Shown piece by piece: positions 24,822 to 33,409 of a DNA stretch of 64,000 nt. Source of the DNA: Bradyrhizobium sp. AUGA SZCCT0176 (lineage in GTDB: Bacteria; Pseudomonadota; Alphaproteobacteria; Rhizobiales; Xanthobacteraceae); NCBI RefSeq assembly GCF_018130145.1, contig NZ_JAFCMB010000023.1, positions 1 through 64,000 of the forward strand, given 5' to 3'. Both the position numbers and the translations under genes were made by a program. Under the pieces are notes generated by a model that worked only from the letters and a program-made list of their open reading frames with translations, did not search any database and was not told the origin of the DNA. Positions within the stretch are counted from its first letter, which is position 1. Each line of letters opens with the position of its first letter.

Positions 24822-26720
24822 CTACAAGAACCCGATCGAAATCCACGGGAAGATCGCCACAATAATTAGTCCGACCATCAGCGCCAGCAGATAGCCCCAG
24901 ATCGGCCTGATCCCTTCGGCCGGATCGACGCGTCCGATGGCGCAGGCGGCATAATAGCCCACTCCGAACGGCGGCGCGAATAGCCCGATACCCATCGCCA
25001 GAATAACGATCATGGCATAGTGAACCTCGTGCACCCCGACCGCACGCGCGATCGGAAACAACAGCGGCCCGAACAGCACGATCGCCGGGATGCCCTCGAG
25101 CACGCTGCCGAGGATCACGAAGGCCACGATCGATACCGCGATGAAGGTCGCCGAACCGCCGGGCAGGCCGGTCATGGCCGCCGCCAGCGTCCGTGAGAAG
25201 CCGGACTGGGTCAGGCCCCAGGCCATTCCGGTGGCGCAACCGATGATCAGCAGGATGGCGCCCGACAGGCACGCGGTCTCGACCAGCATCGGCATGATCC
25301 GCCGCCAGTCGAAGTTGCGGTAGATCAACAGCCCGTAGATCAGGTAGCCGACGACGAAGGCATAGACGATCCCGATGGTGGAGACCTCGGTCGCGGTCGC
25401 GATGCCCTCGACCACGGCGTAGCGGATTACAAAAGGCAGCGCCACGGCGGGCAGGGCGATGATGAACGCACGGGCGATCTCACCGCCGCTGGCCCTGGCG
25501 ACATGTGTCAGGTCTTCGTCGCGGTAGCGCCACCACACCAGCGCCGACAGGGTGATCGCCAGCACCACGCCCGGCAGCAGGCCGCCGGTGAACAGCGCCG
25601 CAATCGATACGCCGGTGACCGAGCCGATCGTGATCAGCACCAGACTGGGCGGGATGGTTTCCGTCTGGGCGCCGGTGGCCGAGAGCAGGGCGACCAGATC
25701 GCCCGGCTTGGCGCCCCGCGCCTTCATTTCCGGAAACAGCACCGGGGCAACGGCAGCCATGTCGGCGGCCTTGGAGCCGGAGATGCCCGAAACCAGATAC
25801 ATCGCGCCGACCAGCACGTAATGCAGCCCGCCCCGGACATGCCCCAGCAGGCTCGCCAGGAACGCCACCATGGCGCGCGCCATGCCGGTCATCTCGATCA
25901 GCAACCCTAAGAACACGAACAGCGGCACCGACAGCAGGATGAGGTGGCTCATGCCCTCGTCCATGCGGCCGACCAGCACCATCAGTGGCGTATTGGTCGT
26001 CAGCGCGAGATAGCCATAGGTCGCCAGCCCAAAGCCGAACGCAATGGGAACGCCCGCGAACACGCAGAAGCCGGCCACACCAACGAAGAAGATGATCAGG
26101 TTGAGATTGCCCAGCGGCTTCAGCGAGCCCTTCAGCAGCCAGAAGGCCGCGATGACAAGCGCAACGGACAGGATGGCCGCGCATACGGTACGGACGTTGC
26201 CCGCCCGCATCAGCCGCAGCAACGCAAACAGCGCCATCAGAGCGATGCCGACCGGTAGCGCCGCCGCCCGCCAGATATTGGTGACCTGCAGTGCCGGCGT
26301 GGTGATGTAACTTTCCTCGTAGGCATATTCAAAGGCCGGCCAGGCGATCATCAGAAGGAACGCCAGCGCGGCCGAAGTCGCTACCACATCGAGATAGGCG
26401 CGCAGCGCAGGCTTGGCGCTCGCGACCACGGCCGTCATCCGCATGTGCTCGGCTCGCCGGAACGCCACGGCAGCCCCCAGCATCGCCAGCCACAGGAACA
26501 GCATCGAGGCCAGTTCGTCCGACCAGATCAACGGCCGGTGCATCCCGTAGCGCGCCACCACGCCCGCGAACAGGATGACGATCTCGGCGACGACCAGGAG
26601 CGCTGCCGGGATCTCAACCAGCATCCCAAGGAAGTTTTCAGTGGACGCGAGCAGGGAACGGCGGCGAGGGGGCTCTGCCACCTCGCCGGTCACGTTCTCG
26701 GTCAGTTCGGCATGAGCCAT
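24822..26720 (-). CDS. TRAP transporter fused small-large permease (DctQM)
   Basis: The 632-residue integral membrane protein carries the DctQ small subunit (residues ~35-170) fused to the 12-TM DctM large subunit (~205-632). Recognisable segments are GVVARYGMHRPLIWSDELA (Q) and SGSKAADMAAVAPVLFPEM and GLFAPPFGVGYY (M). It imports a carboxylate with sodium, using the periplasmic receptor encoded upstream. ATG 26720 (MAHAELT) is preferred to GTG 26738. It is the middle gene of the dctP-dctQM-acyl-CoA ligase operon. Confidence 0.92.
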   Translation of the reverse strand: MAHAELTENVTGEVAEPPRRRSLLASTENFLGMLVEIPAALLVVAEIVILFAGVVARYGMHRPLIWSDELASMLFLWLAMLGAAVAFRRAEHMRMTAVVASAKPALRAYLDVVATSAALAFLLMIAWPAFEYAYEESYITTPALQVTNIWRAAALPVGIALMALFALLRLMRAGNVRTVCAAILSVALVIAAFWLLKGSLKPLGNLNLIIFFVGVAGFCVFAGVPIAFGFGLATYGYLALTTNTPLMVLVGRMDEGMSHLILLSVPLFVFLGLLIEMTGMARAMVAFLASLLGHVRGGLHYVLVGAMYLVSGISGSKAADMAAVAPVLFPEMKARGAKPGDLVALLSATGAQTETIPPSLVLITIGSVTGVSIAALFTGGLLPGVVLAITLSALVWWRYRDEDLTHVARASGGEIARAFIIALPAVALPFVIRYAVVEGIATATEVSTIGIVYAFVVGYLIYGLLIYRNFDWRRIMPMLVETACLSGAILLIIGCATGMAWGLTQSGFSRTLAAAMTGLPGGSATFIAVSIVAFVILGSVLEGIPAIVLFGPLLFPIARAVGVHEVHYAMIVILAMGIGLFAPPFGVGYYAACAIGRVDPAEGIRPIWGYLLALMVGLIIVAIFPWISIGFL

Positions 26721-26782
26721 CGCAGCGCCCTGCACCACAGCATGAACAAAAGACAGGATAGGGGTCTGAGACCCCTATCCGG

Positions 26783-27802
26783 CTACGACAGCTTGCCGAC
26801 GGACTTTTCCAGCAGCTCCCAAGCCTGTTCGCCGTATTTGCCCTTCCATTCCGCATAGAAGCCGGCCGAGCGAAGTTTGTCTCGGAACGGCGTGACGTTG
26901 GGCTGGTTGAAGACAAGGCCTTTGCCGGCCAATTCCTGCTGCAGTCCGGCATTGAGCTTGGCGACGTCTTCGCGTTCCTTGACGCCCGCGGCGTTGATGT
27001 TTTTGGTGACGATGGTCCGGACATCCTCCGGGAGTTTTTCCCACGCGCGGCGGTTGGCCAGGAACCAGAAGCCGTCCCACATGTGGTTGGTCAGCGAACA
27101 GAATTTCTGAACTTCGTAGAGTTTGGCGGTCGAGATGATCGCCAGCGGATTTTCCTGGCCCTCGACGATCTTGGTCTGCAGTGCCGAATAGACTTCGCTG
27201 AAATTGATCGAGGCGGGCGCCGCATCGAACGCCTTGAACATCGAGGTCCACAGCGGCGAAACCGGCACCCGGATCTTGAAGCCCTTGAGGTCCTCAGGCC
27301 CGTTGATCGGCTTGCTCGACGACGTGGTCTGGCGGAACCCGTTGTCCCAGATCTTGTCCATGACCACCAGATTGGCCTTGGTGATCTCGCCGCGGACATA
27401 GGCGCCCAGCCCGCCATCCATGGCCTTCCAGACCGTGTCGTAATCCGGGAAAGCGAAGCCGATGCCACTGATGGACGCCGCCGGCACCAGCGTCGCCAGG
27501 ATCAGGCCTGACAGCGTGAAGAATTCGACGCCGCCGGATCTGATCTGGCTCAACATGTCGGTGTCGGAACCGAGCTGGTTGTTCGGGAAAATCTGCAGGT
27601 CGAACCGGCCATTGGTCTCGGCCTTGATCGCCGCCGCCATCTCCTTGGCGCGGGCGTTCAGCGGATGGCCATCCGGGAGGTTGTTGGCATATTTGTAGGT
27701 GAATTCGGCGGTCTGGGCACGCGCCACAAACGGCGCGCCGATGCCACCCAGCACCGCTGACGCAGCGGATGCCTTGAGAAGCGTGCGTCGTGAAAAGCTC
27801 AT
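26783..27802 (-). CDS. TRAP transporter substrate-binding protein (DctP)
   Basis: The product has 339 residues from ATG 27802, with AAGGGAG upstream. The N-terminal signal is SRRTLLKASAASAVLGG, with a twin-Arg-like start, cleaved near ARAQ. The DctP fold is clear from FTYKYANNLPDGHP, ATDTDMLSQIRSG-like segments, the binding Arg in FKIRVPVSP and NNQLGS. It captures an organic acid in the periplasm for DctQM. Neighbouring acyl-CoA ligase and enoyl-CoA hydratase genes suggest a fatty, dicarboxylic or aromatic acid ligand. Confidence 0.92.
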   Translation of the reverse strand: MSFSRRTLLKASAASAVLGGIGAPFVARAQTAEFTYKYANNLPDGHPLNARAKEMAAAIKAETNGRFDLQIFPNNQLGSDTDMLSQIRSGGVEFFTLSGLILATLVPAASISGIGFAFPDYDTVWKAMDGGLGAYVRGEITKANLVVMDKIWDNGFRQTTSSSKPINGPEDLKGFKIRVPVSPLWTSMFKAFDAAPASINFSEVYSALQTKIVEGQENPLAIISTAKLYEVQKFCSLTNHMWDGFWFLANRRAWEKLPEDVRTIVTKNINAAGVKEREDVAKLNAGLQQELAGKGLVFNQPNVTPFRDKLRSAGFYAEWKGKYGEQAWELLEKSVGKLS

Positions 27803-28142
27803 CTGGTTTCTCCCTTGAGGGTTGTTGTTCTTGAGACCCAATCCTATGCGGACCGGATGCTGCGAGCGATCTCGCCGGGCGGCTTATTGCAGCGTCCGCC
27901 GGCCGCGGCAATATCGGTTTTCGGGACGCAGCCGCGAGCAGTCATGCGTTGGCTTTTGCGAGATGTTTGGGGCCGGCAGTCTGGATCGAAAAACCGGATC
28001 AATCTGACCTGGCTTGGAAGGAATTCACGCTAAATATCTGATCTAATTGTAGATATAAATATTCCATAATATACCTTATGCGAATCGCAGATATTGGCAA
28101 CAGCCACGATGCGGCACGGCTACGCCCGCTCGAAGCCCGATC
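27803..28142. promoter_or_regulatory. Intergenic region with AT-rich inverted repeat (28034-28056)
   Basis: ATATCT (28034-28039) and AGATAT (28051-28056) form an inverted repeat with an 11-bp spacer, inside a 50-bp AT-rich patch (28030-28080) that is unlike the GC-rich surroundings. This patch is a plausible promoter/operator for the dctP operon to its left. No ORF of note occurs here. The regulator is not identifiable from sequence. Confidence 0.4.
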
Positions 28143-28949
28143 CTACCGCCCCTTGAACCGCGGCTTCCGCCGCTCCAGGAACGCAGCGACACCTTCCTTG
28201 TGATCCTCGCTCAGGCTCGCCAGCGCAAACTGGTCGACGTCCATATGGCTGGTGAGATCGTCGAGCGCATGCGTGAGCCGGTTGACGGTCAGCTTGGTCA
28301 TGGCGACCGACAGCGGCGGCTGGGCCGCGACCTTGGTGGCGAGCGCCATGGCGGCGTCGAACGCCTGCCCGGGTTCGGCGACCTCCTCGACCAGCCGCCA
28401 TTCATGGGCCTCGGCCGCCGTGATGCGGTGGTCGGCCAGGATCACGGCCTGCTTGGTCCGCGCCGGTCCCATCAGGTGCAGCATGCGCGGCACGCTCTGC
28501 CAGCTCATGTTCATGCCGAGACCAATCTCGGGCACGCGCATATGGGCGTCACGGGCCATGACCCGGAAATCCAGCGCCACCGCCAGCGCGACGCCGCCGC
28601 CGACGCAAAAACCTTCGATGGCGCCGATCGTGATCTGTTCCATGTCCTGCCAGGCCCGCGTCAGGCGCGGCCCGAGCTTCAGGTGGCGGCGCAGGGTGCC
28701 GAGGTCCATGGTTTTCCGCGCCCGGCCCTCGGGGTCCTTGAGATCAAAGCCAGCCGTGAACGCCTTGGCGGCGCCGGTCAACACCACGACCGAGGTCGCG
28801 CCGTCATCCTCAAAGCTGCGGGCGGCATCCGTAAGCTGGCGCATCGCCTCCGGCGACATTGCGTTGATGCCATCGCCGCGGTCGAAGCGGACGACGGCGA
28901 TACGGCCATCGGGCCCAAGGCCTCTTTCAATGGTGACAAACCCGGTCAA
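28143..28949 (-). CDS. Enoyl-CoA hydratase/isomerase (crotonase family)
   Basis: The 268-residue product has the crotonase oxyanion-hole segments VVVLTGAAKAFTAGFDLK and IEGFCVGGGVALAVALDF, and the ending EGVAAFLERRKPRFKGR. It hydrates or isomerises an acyl-CoA in a beta-oxidation-like pathway. The start is TTG 28949, supported by AGGGAG seven bases upstream and by homology from the first residues. The usual catalytic Glu pair is partly replaced (EIGLGMN), so the exact reaction is uncertain. It precedes the TRAP/acyl-CoA ligase operon. Confidence 0.88.
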   Translation of the reverse strand: MTGFVTIERGLGPDGRIAVVRFDRGDGINAMSPEAMRQLTDAARSFEDDGATSVVVLTGAAKAFTAGFDLKDPEGRARKTMDLGTLRRHLKLGPRLTRAWQDMEQITIGAIEGFCVGGGVALAVALDFRVMARDAHMRVPEIGLGMNMSWQSVPRMLHLMGPARTKQAVILADHRITAAEAHEWRLVEEVAEPGQAFDAAMALATKVAAQPPLSVAMTKLTVNRLTHALDDLTSHMDVDQFALASLSEDHKEGVAAFLERRKPRFKGR

Positions 28950-29066
28950 GCGGCGTCTCCCTACCCGTTATTTTTGAGAACCTTAGCGCAGAAGTCCGCG
29001 GTCGGCCCGCGCGCTGTTTGCATGCCGGCCCCTCCTGCCCGGCGGTGCAACCGGCCGCGTGGAGGC

Positions 29067-29840
29067 TCACAAATGGCCCGTACGCTGGTGGTCGGGTTTG
29101 CCTCCCGGGACGGGAAAGCGGATCGTGGTGCCAAGCGTGATCCAATTGGCGTTTTCGCCCGATATGTTGTGGCCGTAGATCAGGTCGACCGAGAATATAT
29201 CGTTGGGCCGGTAACGAATGCCGGTCTGGAATCGCGGCCGGATCGCGCTCGGCTCGTCCGACTGGCCGGCCTGGCCAAACGCTTCGATGGTCCACTGCAA
29301 CGTGTCCGTGAGTTTCCAGTCAAAGCCGGCGCCATAGACCGGGTAATGCCGGTCGGCCATGCGGTCCCACATCCAGCCGCCGTTGAGGTTGATCCGCATC
29401 GTCTCGGACAGTCTGTAGGTCACCGGCACGACCGCGAATGCGGTGAGGTTTTCTCCGGTCAGCGCGTCGAATGATCCGCCGGCATAGAACGACAGGCCGA
29501 ACCTTCCCACTCCGGTCGGAATGAAGTTCCACTTGGCTTTGGGCGCGAGGCTGTTGCTCCAGTCGCCGTCGCTGCGCGACCGGACGGTCTGCATGCTCAA
29601 TTCCACCGGTCTGAAAACATTGACCGCGCAGGATGGATTGGCCACGGCCGTAAAATCCGTATTGGTCGCCGCCTGCAGCCAGCTCTCGACCTTGCAGGAG
29701 CCGACCTCGGCGATGTCGGCGGCATCGACCGCATAGGCGCCGTTGGCGGCGCGCGCATCGCCGGCCGGAAACCAAATCGGAAGCCAAGCCGAAATGGCCG
29801 CTGCCGCCGCGATTGCGATGCGCCCTGCCCCAATCCCCAT
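29067..29840 (-). CDS. Putative outer-membrane beta-barrel protein, unknown
   Basis: The exported protein is about 257 residues with a signal peptide ending near GDARA. It has alternating hydrophobic strands (FGLSFYAGGSF, FAVVPVTYRLS, MRINLNGGWMW, FQTGIRYRPND) and ends with a strand (WITLGTTIRFPV) near the C-terminus. Two Cys lie near the N-terminus (GSCKVE, PSCAV). It resembles unnamed barrel proteins of alphaproteobacteria. It is divergent from the nitrile hydratase operon with only ~60 bp between starts, so a shared promoter region is possible. Confidence 0.6.
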   Translation of the reverse strand: MGIGAGRIAIAAAAAISAWLPIWFPAGDARAANGAYAVDAADIAEVGSCKVESWLQAATNTDFTAVANPSCAVNVFRPVELSMQTVRSRSDGDWSNSLAPKAKWNFIPTGVGRFGLSFYAGGSFDALTGENLTAFAVVPVTYRLSETMRINLNGGWMWDRMADRHYPVYGAGFDWKLTDTLQWTIEAFGQAGQSDEPSAIRPRFQTGIRYRPNDIFSVDLIYGHNISGENANWITLGTTIRFPVPGGKPDHQRTGHL

Positions 29841-29902
29841 GGCCAAATGCTAGCAGAGTCTTCGCCTCGACATAGCCCGGATTTTGCGACTATCTTGGCC
29901 GC

Positions 29903-30550
29903 ATGACAGGCCATGACCACGATCATCACGACCATCATCACCACCACGATCACGACCATTCGGAATTGTCGGAGACCGAGCTGCGGGTGCGGGCGCTGGA
30001 ATCGATCCTGACCGAAAAGGGCTATGTCGATCCGGCCTCGCTCGACCTCCTGATCGACCTGTATGAAAAGAAGATCGGCCCGCGCAACGGCATCCGCGTC
30101 GTCGCAAAAGCCTGGAGCGATCCGGCCTATCACGCGCGGCTGATGAAGGATGCGACGGCGGCAATCGCCGAGCTCGACTATAGCGGGCGGCAAGGCGAGC
30201 ACATGGTGGTGGTCGAGAACACGCCCGAACAGCACAACATGGTCGTGTGCACGCTGTGCTCCTGCTATCCGCATCCGGTGCTCGGGCTGCCGCCGGTGTG
30301 GTACAAATCCGCGCCCTACCGCTCCCGCGCCGTCTCCGATCCGCGCGGCGTGTTGCAGGATTTTGGCGTCGCCCTGCCCGAGACGACAAGGATCCGCGTC
30401 TGGGATTCCACCGCCGAAATCCGCTACCTCGTGCTGCCGATGCGGCCCAAAGGCACGGACGGCTGGAGCGCCGAGCAGCTCGCCGAACTCGTCACCCGCG
30501 ACAGCATGATCGGCACCGGATTGCCGAAACAGCTTGGCGAGACCGCCTGA
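29903..30550 (+). CDS. nthA: Nitrile hydratase alpha subunit, cobalt type, with His-rich N-terminus
   Basis: The product has 215 residues. The metal-binding claw is [11 protein letters not shown] (CTLCSC at ~116-121); Thr in CTLC marks the cobalt-dependent class. Other family segments are [22 protein letters not shown] and [16 protein letters not shown]. The position after CTLCSCYP is His, where Trp or Arg is usual. The N-terminus has 11 His among residues 4-19, interleaved with Asp. It hydrates nitriles to amides in the cytoplasm. It overlaps nthB by TGATG. Confidence 0.93.
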   Translation: MTGHDHDHHDHHHHHDHDHSELSETELRVRALESILTEKGYVDPASLDLLIDLYEKKIGPRNGIRVVAKAWSDPAYHARLMKDATAAIAELDYSGRQGEHMVVVENTPEQHNMVVCTLCSCYPHPVLGLPPVWYKSAPYRSRAVSDPRGVLQDFGVALPETTRIRVWDSTAEIRYLVLPMRPKGTDGWSAEQLAELVTRDSMIGTGLPKQLGETA

Positions 30551-31209
30551 TGGACGGCGCGCACGATATGGGCGGCGCCAAAGGCTTTGGCCCCGTCGTG
30601 CCCGAGCCGAACGAGCCGGTGTTTCATGGCGAATGGGAGCGCCGCGCTTTTGCGCTGACGGTCGCGATGTCACGTCCTGGCGGCTGGAACATCGACATGT
30701 CGCGCTTTGCGCGCGAGAACCGCCCGCCTGAGGACTACCTCAGCAAGAGCTATTTCCAGATCTGGCTCGCCGGTCTGGAAACGTTGATGATCGAACGCGG
30801 ACTGGTGACATCAGAGGAAATCGAGGCCGGCAAGATGCTCTCGCCGCCGAAGCCCGACGTAAAGACCCTGCCCCCGCAAGACGTCGTGCCGACGATCCGG
30901 CGTGGCGCCTCGACCGAACGCACGGCAACGTCGCCTGCGCTGTTCGCGGTCGGCGAAACGGTGCGGATGAAAGAGATTCATCCGCAGACGCATACGCGGC
31001 TGCCGCAATATGTCCGCGGGCATCTCGGCACGATCGAGCTCAATCACGGGTGCCACGTGTTCGCCGATCTCAATTCGCTCGGCGTCGGCGAGAGCCCGCA
31101 ATGGCTCTATACGGTGCGGTTCGACGGACCTGAATTGTGGGGCAAGGACACCGATCCGACGCTCAGCATATCCGTCGACGCCTGGGAATCCTACCTGGAG
31201 CGCGTGTGA
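30550..31209 (+). CDS. nthB: Nitrile hydratase beta subunit
   Basis: The 219-residue product starts [20 protein letters not shown], the conserved beta-subunit opening. It has the central YFQIWLAGLETLMIERGL helix and the SH3-like C-terminal barrel (FAVGETVRMKEIHPQTHTR, LPQYVRGHLGTIE, LYTVRFDGPELWG). It forms the active heterotetramer with NthA. The start overlaps the nthA stop, and its own stop overlaps the next start (TGATG type), so the three genes are translationally coupled. Confidence 0.93.
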   Translation: MDGAHDMGGAKGFGPVVPEPNEPVFHGEWERRAFALTVAMSRPGGWNIDMSRFARENRPPEDYLSKSYFQIWLAGLETLMIERGLVTSEEIEAGKMLSPPKPDVKTLPPQDVVPTIRRGASTERTATSPALFAVGETVRMKEIHPQTHTRLPQYVRGHLGTIELNHGCHVFADLNSLGVGESPQWLYTVRFDGPELWGKDTDPTLSISVDAWESYLERV

Positions 31210-31592
31210 TGAACTTGACCCCGCAACAGGCGATGCGGGCGGCGGTTGCCGTCCCCGGCGTGCCCCGCGACGAGGATGGCCCGGTGTTTCGGGAGCCCTG
31301 GGAAGCCCGCGCCTTTGCCATGGCGCTGGCACTGCACGAAGTCGGGGTTTTCACCTGGAAGGAATGGGCGGAGACACTCGGCGCAGAGATCAAGCGCGCC
31401 CAGGCCGCCGGCGATCCCGATACGGGCGAGACCTATTACCAGCACTGGCTGGCGACGCTGGAGACGCTGGTCGCCGCCAAGGGCGTCACGACGTCGGATG
31501 TCCTGCACCGCTATCGCGATGCCTGGGATCACGCCGCCGACCGTACCCCGCACGGTGCGCCGATTGAGCTGACGCCGGGCGATTTCGGCTAG
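31209..31592 (+). CDS. Nitrile hydratase accessory/activator protein (P14K/NhlE type)
   Basis: The 127-residue product is homologous to the N-terminal half of the beta subunit (FREPWEARAFAMALALHEVG, WAETLGAEIKRAQAAG, YYQHWLATLETLVAAKG). Such proteins deliver cobalt to the alpha subunit by subunit exchange (family knowledge). The ATG overlaps the nthB stop by one base. Its presence agrees with the cobalt-type claw in NthA. No cobalt transporter or amidase gene follows. Confidence 0.88.
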   Translation: MNLTPQQAMRAAVAVPGVPRDEDGPVFREPWEARAFAMALALHEVGVFTWKEWAETLGAEIKRAQAAGDPDTGETYYQHWLATLETLVAAKGVTTSDVLHRYRDAWDHAADRTPHGAPIELTPGDFG

Positions 31593-31823
31593 GCTCACGT
31601 ACGCGCCCTTTGAGGCCCGTTGTTTCCAACGTGTCGATCGCCCGCGATTGGCCGCCGGTGCCTGAACCATCCAATCAATGGATCATTCGATCCAATAATT
31701 AATCTGCCGCGGCATCGGTCCCTGTTTACTTCGCCAATCCGGACTGCATAGTCTGTTCACGAAAATAAGGCTGTCGGCCAACGATGCCGGCAGCGACAAA
31801 TAAAACATCGAGGGAGGACAATC

Positions 31824-32831
31824 ATGAAGCGCAGAGATTTTCTCGGAGCTGGAGCCGCGACGTTTGCGTTGGCTGCGACGGGCGGCATCGGCGGTGCGGG
31901 ACGCGCGTTCGCCCAGACCAAGATGGTCATCAGAGCATCGGACGTTCATCCGCTCGGCTACCCGACGGTCGAGGCCGTGGTGCGCATGGGCAAGAAGCTG
32001 GAAACCGCCACCGACGGCCGCCTTACCATTCAGATGTTCCCGTCGATGCAGCTTGGCGGCGAAAAGGAGATGATCGAGCAGGCCCAGCTCGGCGCGCTGC
32101 AGATGGCCCGGATTTCCGTCGGCGCCGTCGGCCCTGTCGTGGACGACGTCAACGTCTTCAACATGCCGTTCGTCTTCCGCGATTCCAAGCATATGGAAGC
32201 GGTGATCGATGGCGAGATCGGCGACGAGCTGCTGGCGAAGATTTCGGCGAATGAGAAGACCAATCTGATTGCACTGTGCTGGATGAATGCGGGTTCGCGC
32301 AACATCTACAACAGCAAGCGGCCGATCAAGACGATGGCGGATTTGAAGGGCCTCAAGGTCCGCATGATGGGCAACCCGCTGTTCGTCGATACGATGAACG
32401 CGCTTGGCGGCAACGGCGTCGCCCTGGGCTTCGACCAGGTCTTCAGTTCGATGCAGACCGGCGTCATCGACGGCGCGGAGAACAACCCGCCCTCCTTCAT
32501 CGCCCAGAACCACAATCAGGTGGCCAAATACTTCACCATGACCGAGCATCTGATCATTCCCGAACTGCTCGTGTTCTCGAAGATCTCGTGGCAGAAACTG
32601 ACGCCGGCGGATCAGGCGTTGATCAAGAAACTGTCGAAGGAATGTCAGGCCGAACAGCGCGTGCTGTGGCACGAGGCGGAGAAAGTCGCGATCGACAAGA
32701 TGAAGGCCGCCGGCACCGAGATGATCATGGACGTCGACAAGAAACCCTGGCGCGAGGCGGTCAAGCCGGTGTGGGACAAATACGGCGCCAAATATGCCGA
32801 GATGGTCAAGCGCATCGACGCCGTGAAGTAG
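31824..32831 (+). CDS. TRAP transporter substrate-binding protein (DctP), second system
   Basis: The product has 335 residues with the GAGGGAGG ribosome-binding site directly upstream. Its signal peptide starts MKRRDFLGAGAATFALAA, with a Tat-like RR, and ends AFAQ. The DctP signatures are ASDVHPLGYPTVEAV, MFPSMQLGGEKEMIEQ, LKGLKVRMMGNPLF with the ligand-binding Arg, and GVIDGAENNPPSF. It is followed by separate dctQ and dctM genes. Like the first DctP it should bind an organic acid; the ligand is unknown. Confidence 0.93.
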   Translation: MKRRDFLGAGAATFALAATGGIGGAGRAFAQTKMVIRASDVHPLGYPTVEAVVRMGKKLETATDGRLTIQMFPSMQLGGEKEMIEQAQLGALQMARISVGAVGPVVDDVNVFNMPFVFRDSKHMEAVIDGEIGDELLAKISANEKTNLIALCWMNAGSRNIYNSKRPIKTMADLKGLKVRMMGNPLFVDTMNALGGNGVALGFDQVFSSMQTGVIDGAENNPPSFIAQNHNQVAKYFTMTEHLIIPELLVFSKISWQKLTPADQALIKKLSKECQAEQRVLWHEAEKVAIDKMKAAGTEMIMDVDKKPWREAVKPVWDKYGAKYAEMVKRIDAVK

Positions 32832-32840
32832 GCCCGGCGG

Positions 32841-33383
32841 ATGAGTACGCAGACTGGAGTGGCCGGCGATCCCGGAGCCGGACTGTTCCGCAGTGCCATG
32901 AACGCAGTCTACTGGACCGGCGCCGTGATCGCGTGTGCGGCGCTCGTCCTGGTCTCGGCGATCATTCCCTGGGCGGTTTACACCCGCTACGTTCTCAACA
33001 GCGCCTCGTCCTGGCCTGAGCCGCTGGCCGTCTTGCTGACGGTTGGCATCACCTTCATCGGCGCCGCGAATTGCTATCGCCAGCGCATCCACATGAACAT
33101 GACCGTGGGCACCGATCTTCTGCCCCCTCGCCTGCGCGGGGCAGCAGCCGTGATCAGCGAACTGCTGATGGGGGCCGTGGCGGTTTTCATGATGGTGTGG
33201 GGCATGAAGCTCGCTCTGGCGACTTGGGGAAATTCAGTCGATGAGTTTCCCTGGCTTTCCGTCGGCATCACTTACCTGCCGATCCCGATCAGCGGCGCGA
33301 TGATGCTGCTGTTCGTGATCGAACGGCTGACCATCGGGCCTCCGCCGTCAAGCGGCGGCGATCCCCACGTCCCTATCGAATAA
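32841..33383 (+). CDS. TRAP transporter small permease (DctQ)
   Basis: The 180-residue product has four membrane helices: VYWTGAVIACAALVLVSAII, AVLLTVGITFIGAANCY, LLMGAVAVFMMVWGMKLAL and ISGAMMLLFVIE. The DctQ signature WAVYTRYVLNSASSWPEPLA is near residue 50. It lies 9 bp after dctP and 26 bp before dctM, which makes a standard P-Q-M operon, unlike the fused QM of the other system. Confidence 0.9.
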   Translation: MSTQTGVAGDPGAGLFRSAMNAVYWTGAVIACAALVLVSAIIPWAVYTRYVLNSASSWPEPLAVLLTVGITFIGAANCYRQRIHMNMTVGTDLLPPRLRGAAAVISELLMGAVAVFMMVWGMKLALATWGNSVDEFPWLSVGITYLPIPISGAMMLLFVIERLTIGPPPSSGGDPHVPIE

Positions 33384-33409
33384 CGTTTCTCTTCCAGCAC
33401 GGACGTCCG

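Noticed and set aside
23255-24865. A 536-codon plus-strand frame antisense to the acyl-CoA synthetase
   Set aside because: Its composition (Arg, Asp, His, Gly runs) is typical of an antisense frame of a GC-rich gene, and the opposite strand has all ANL motifs.
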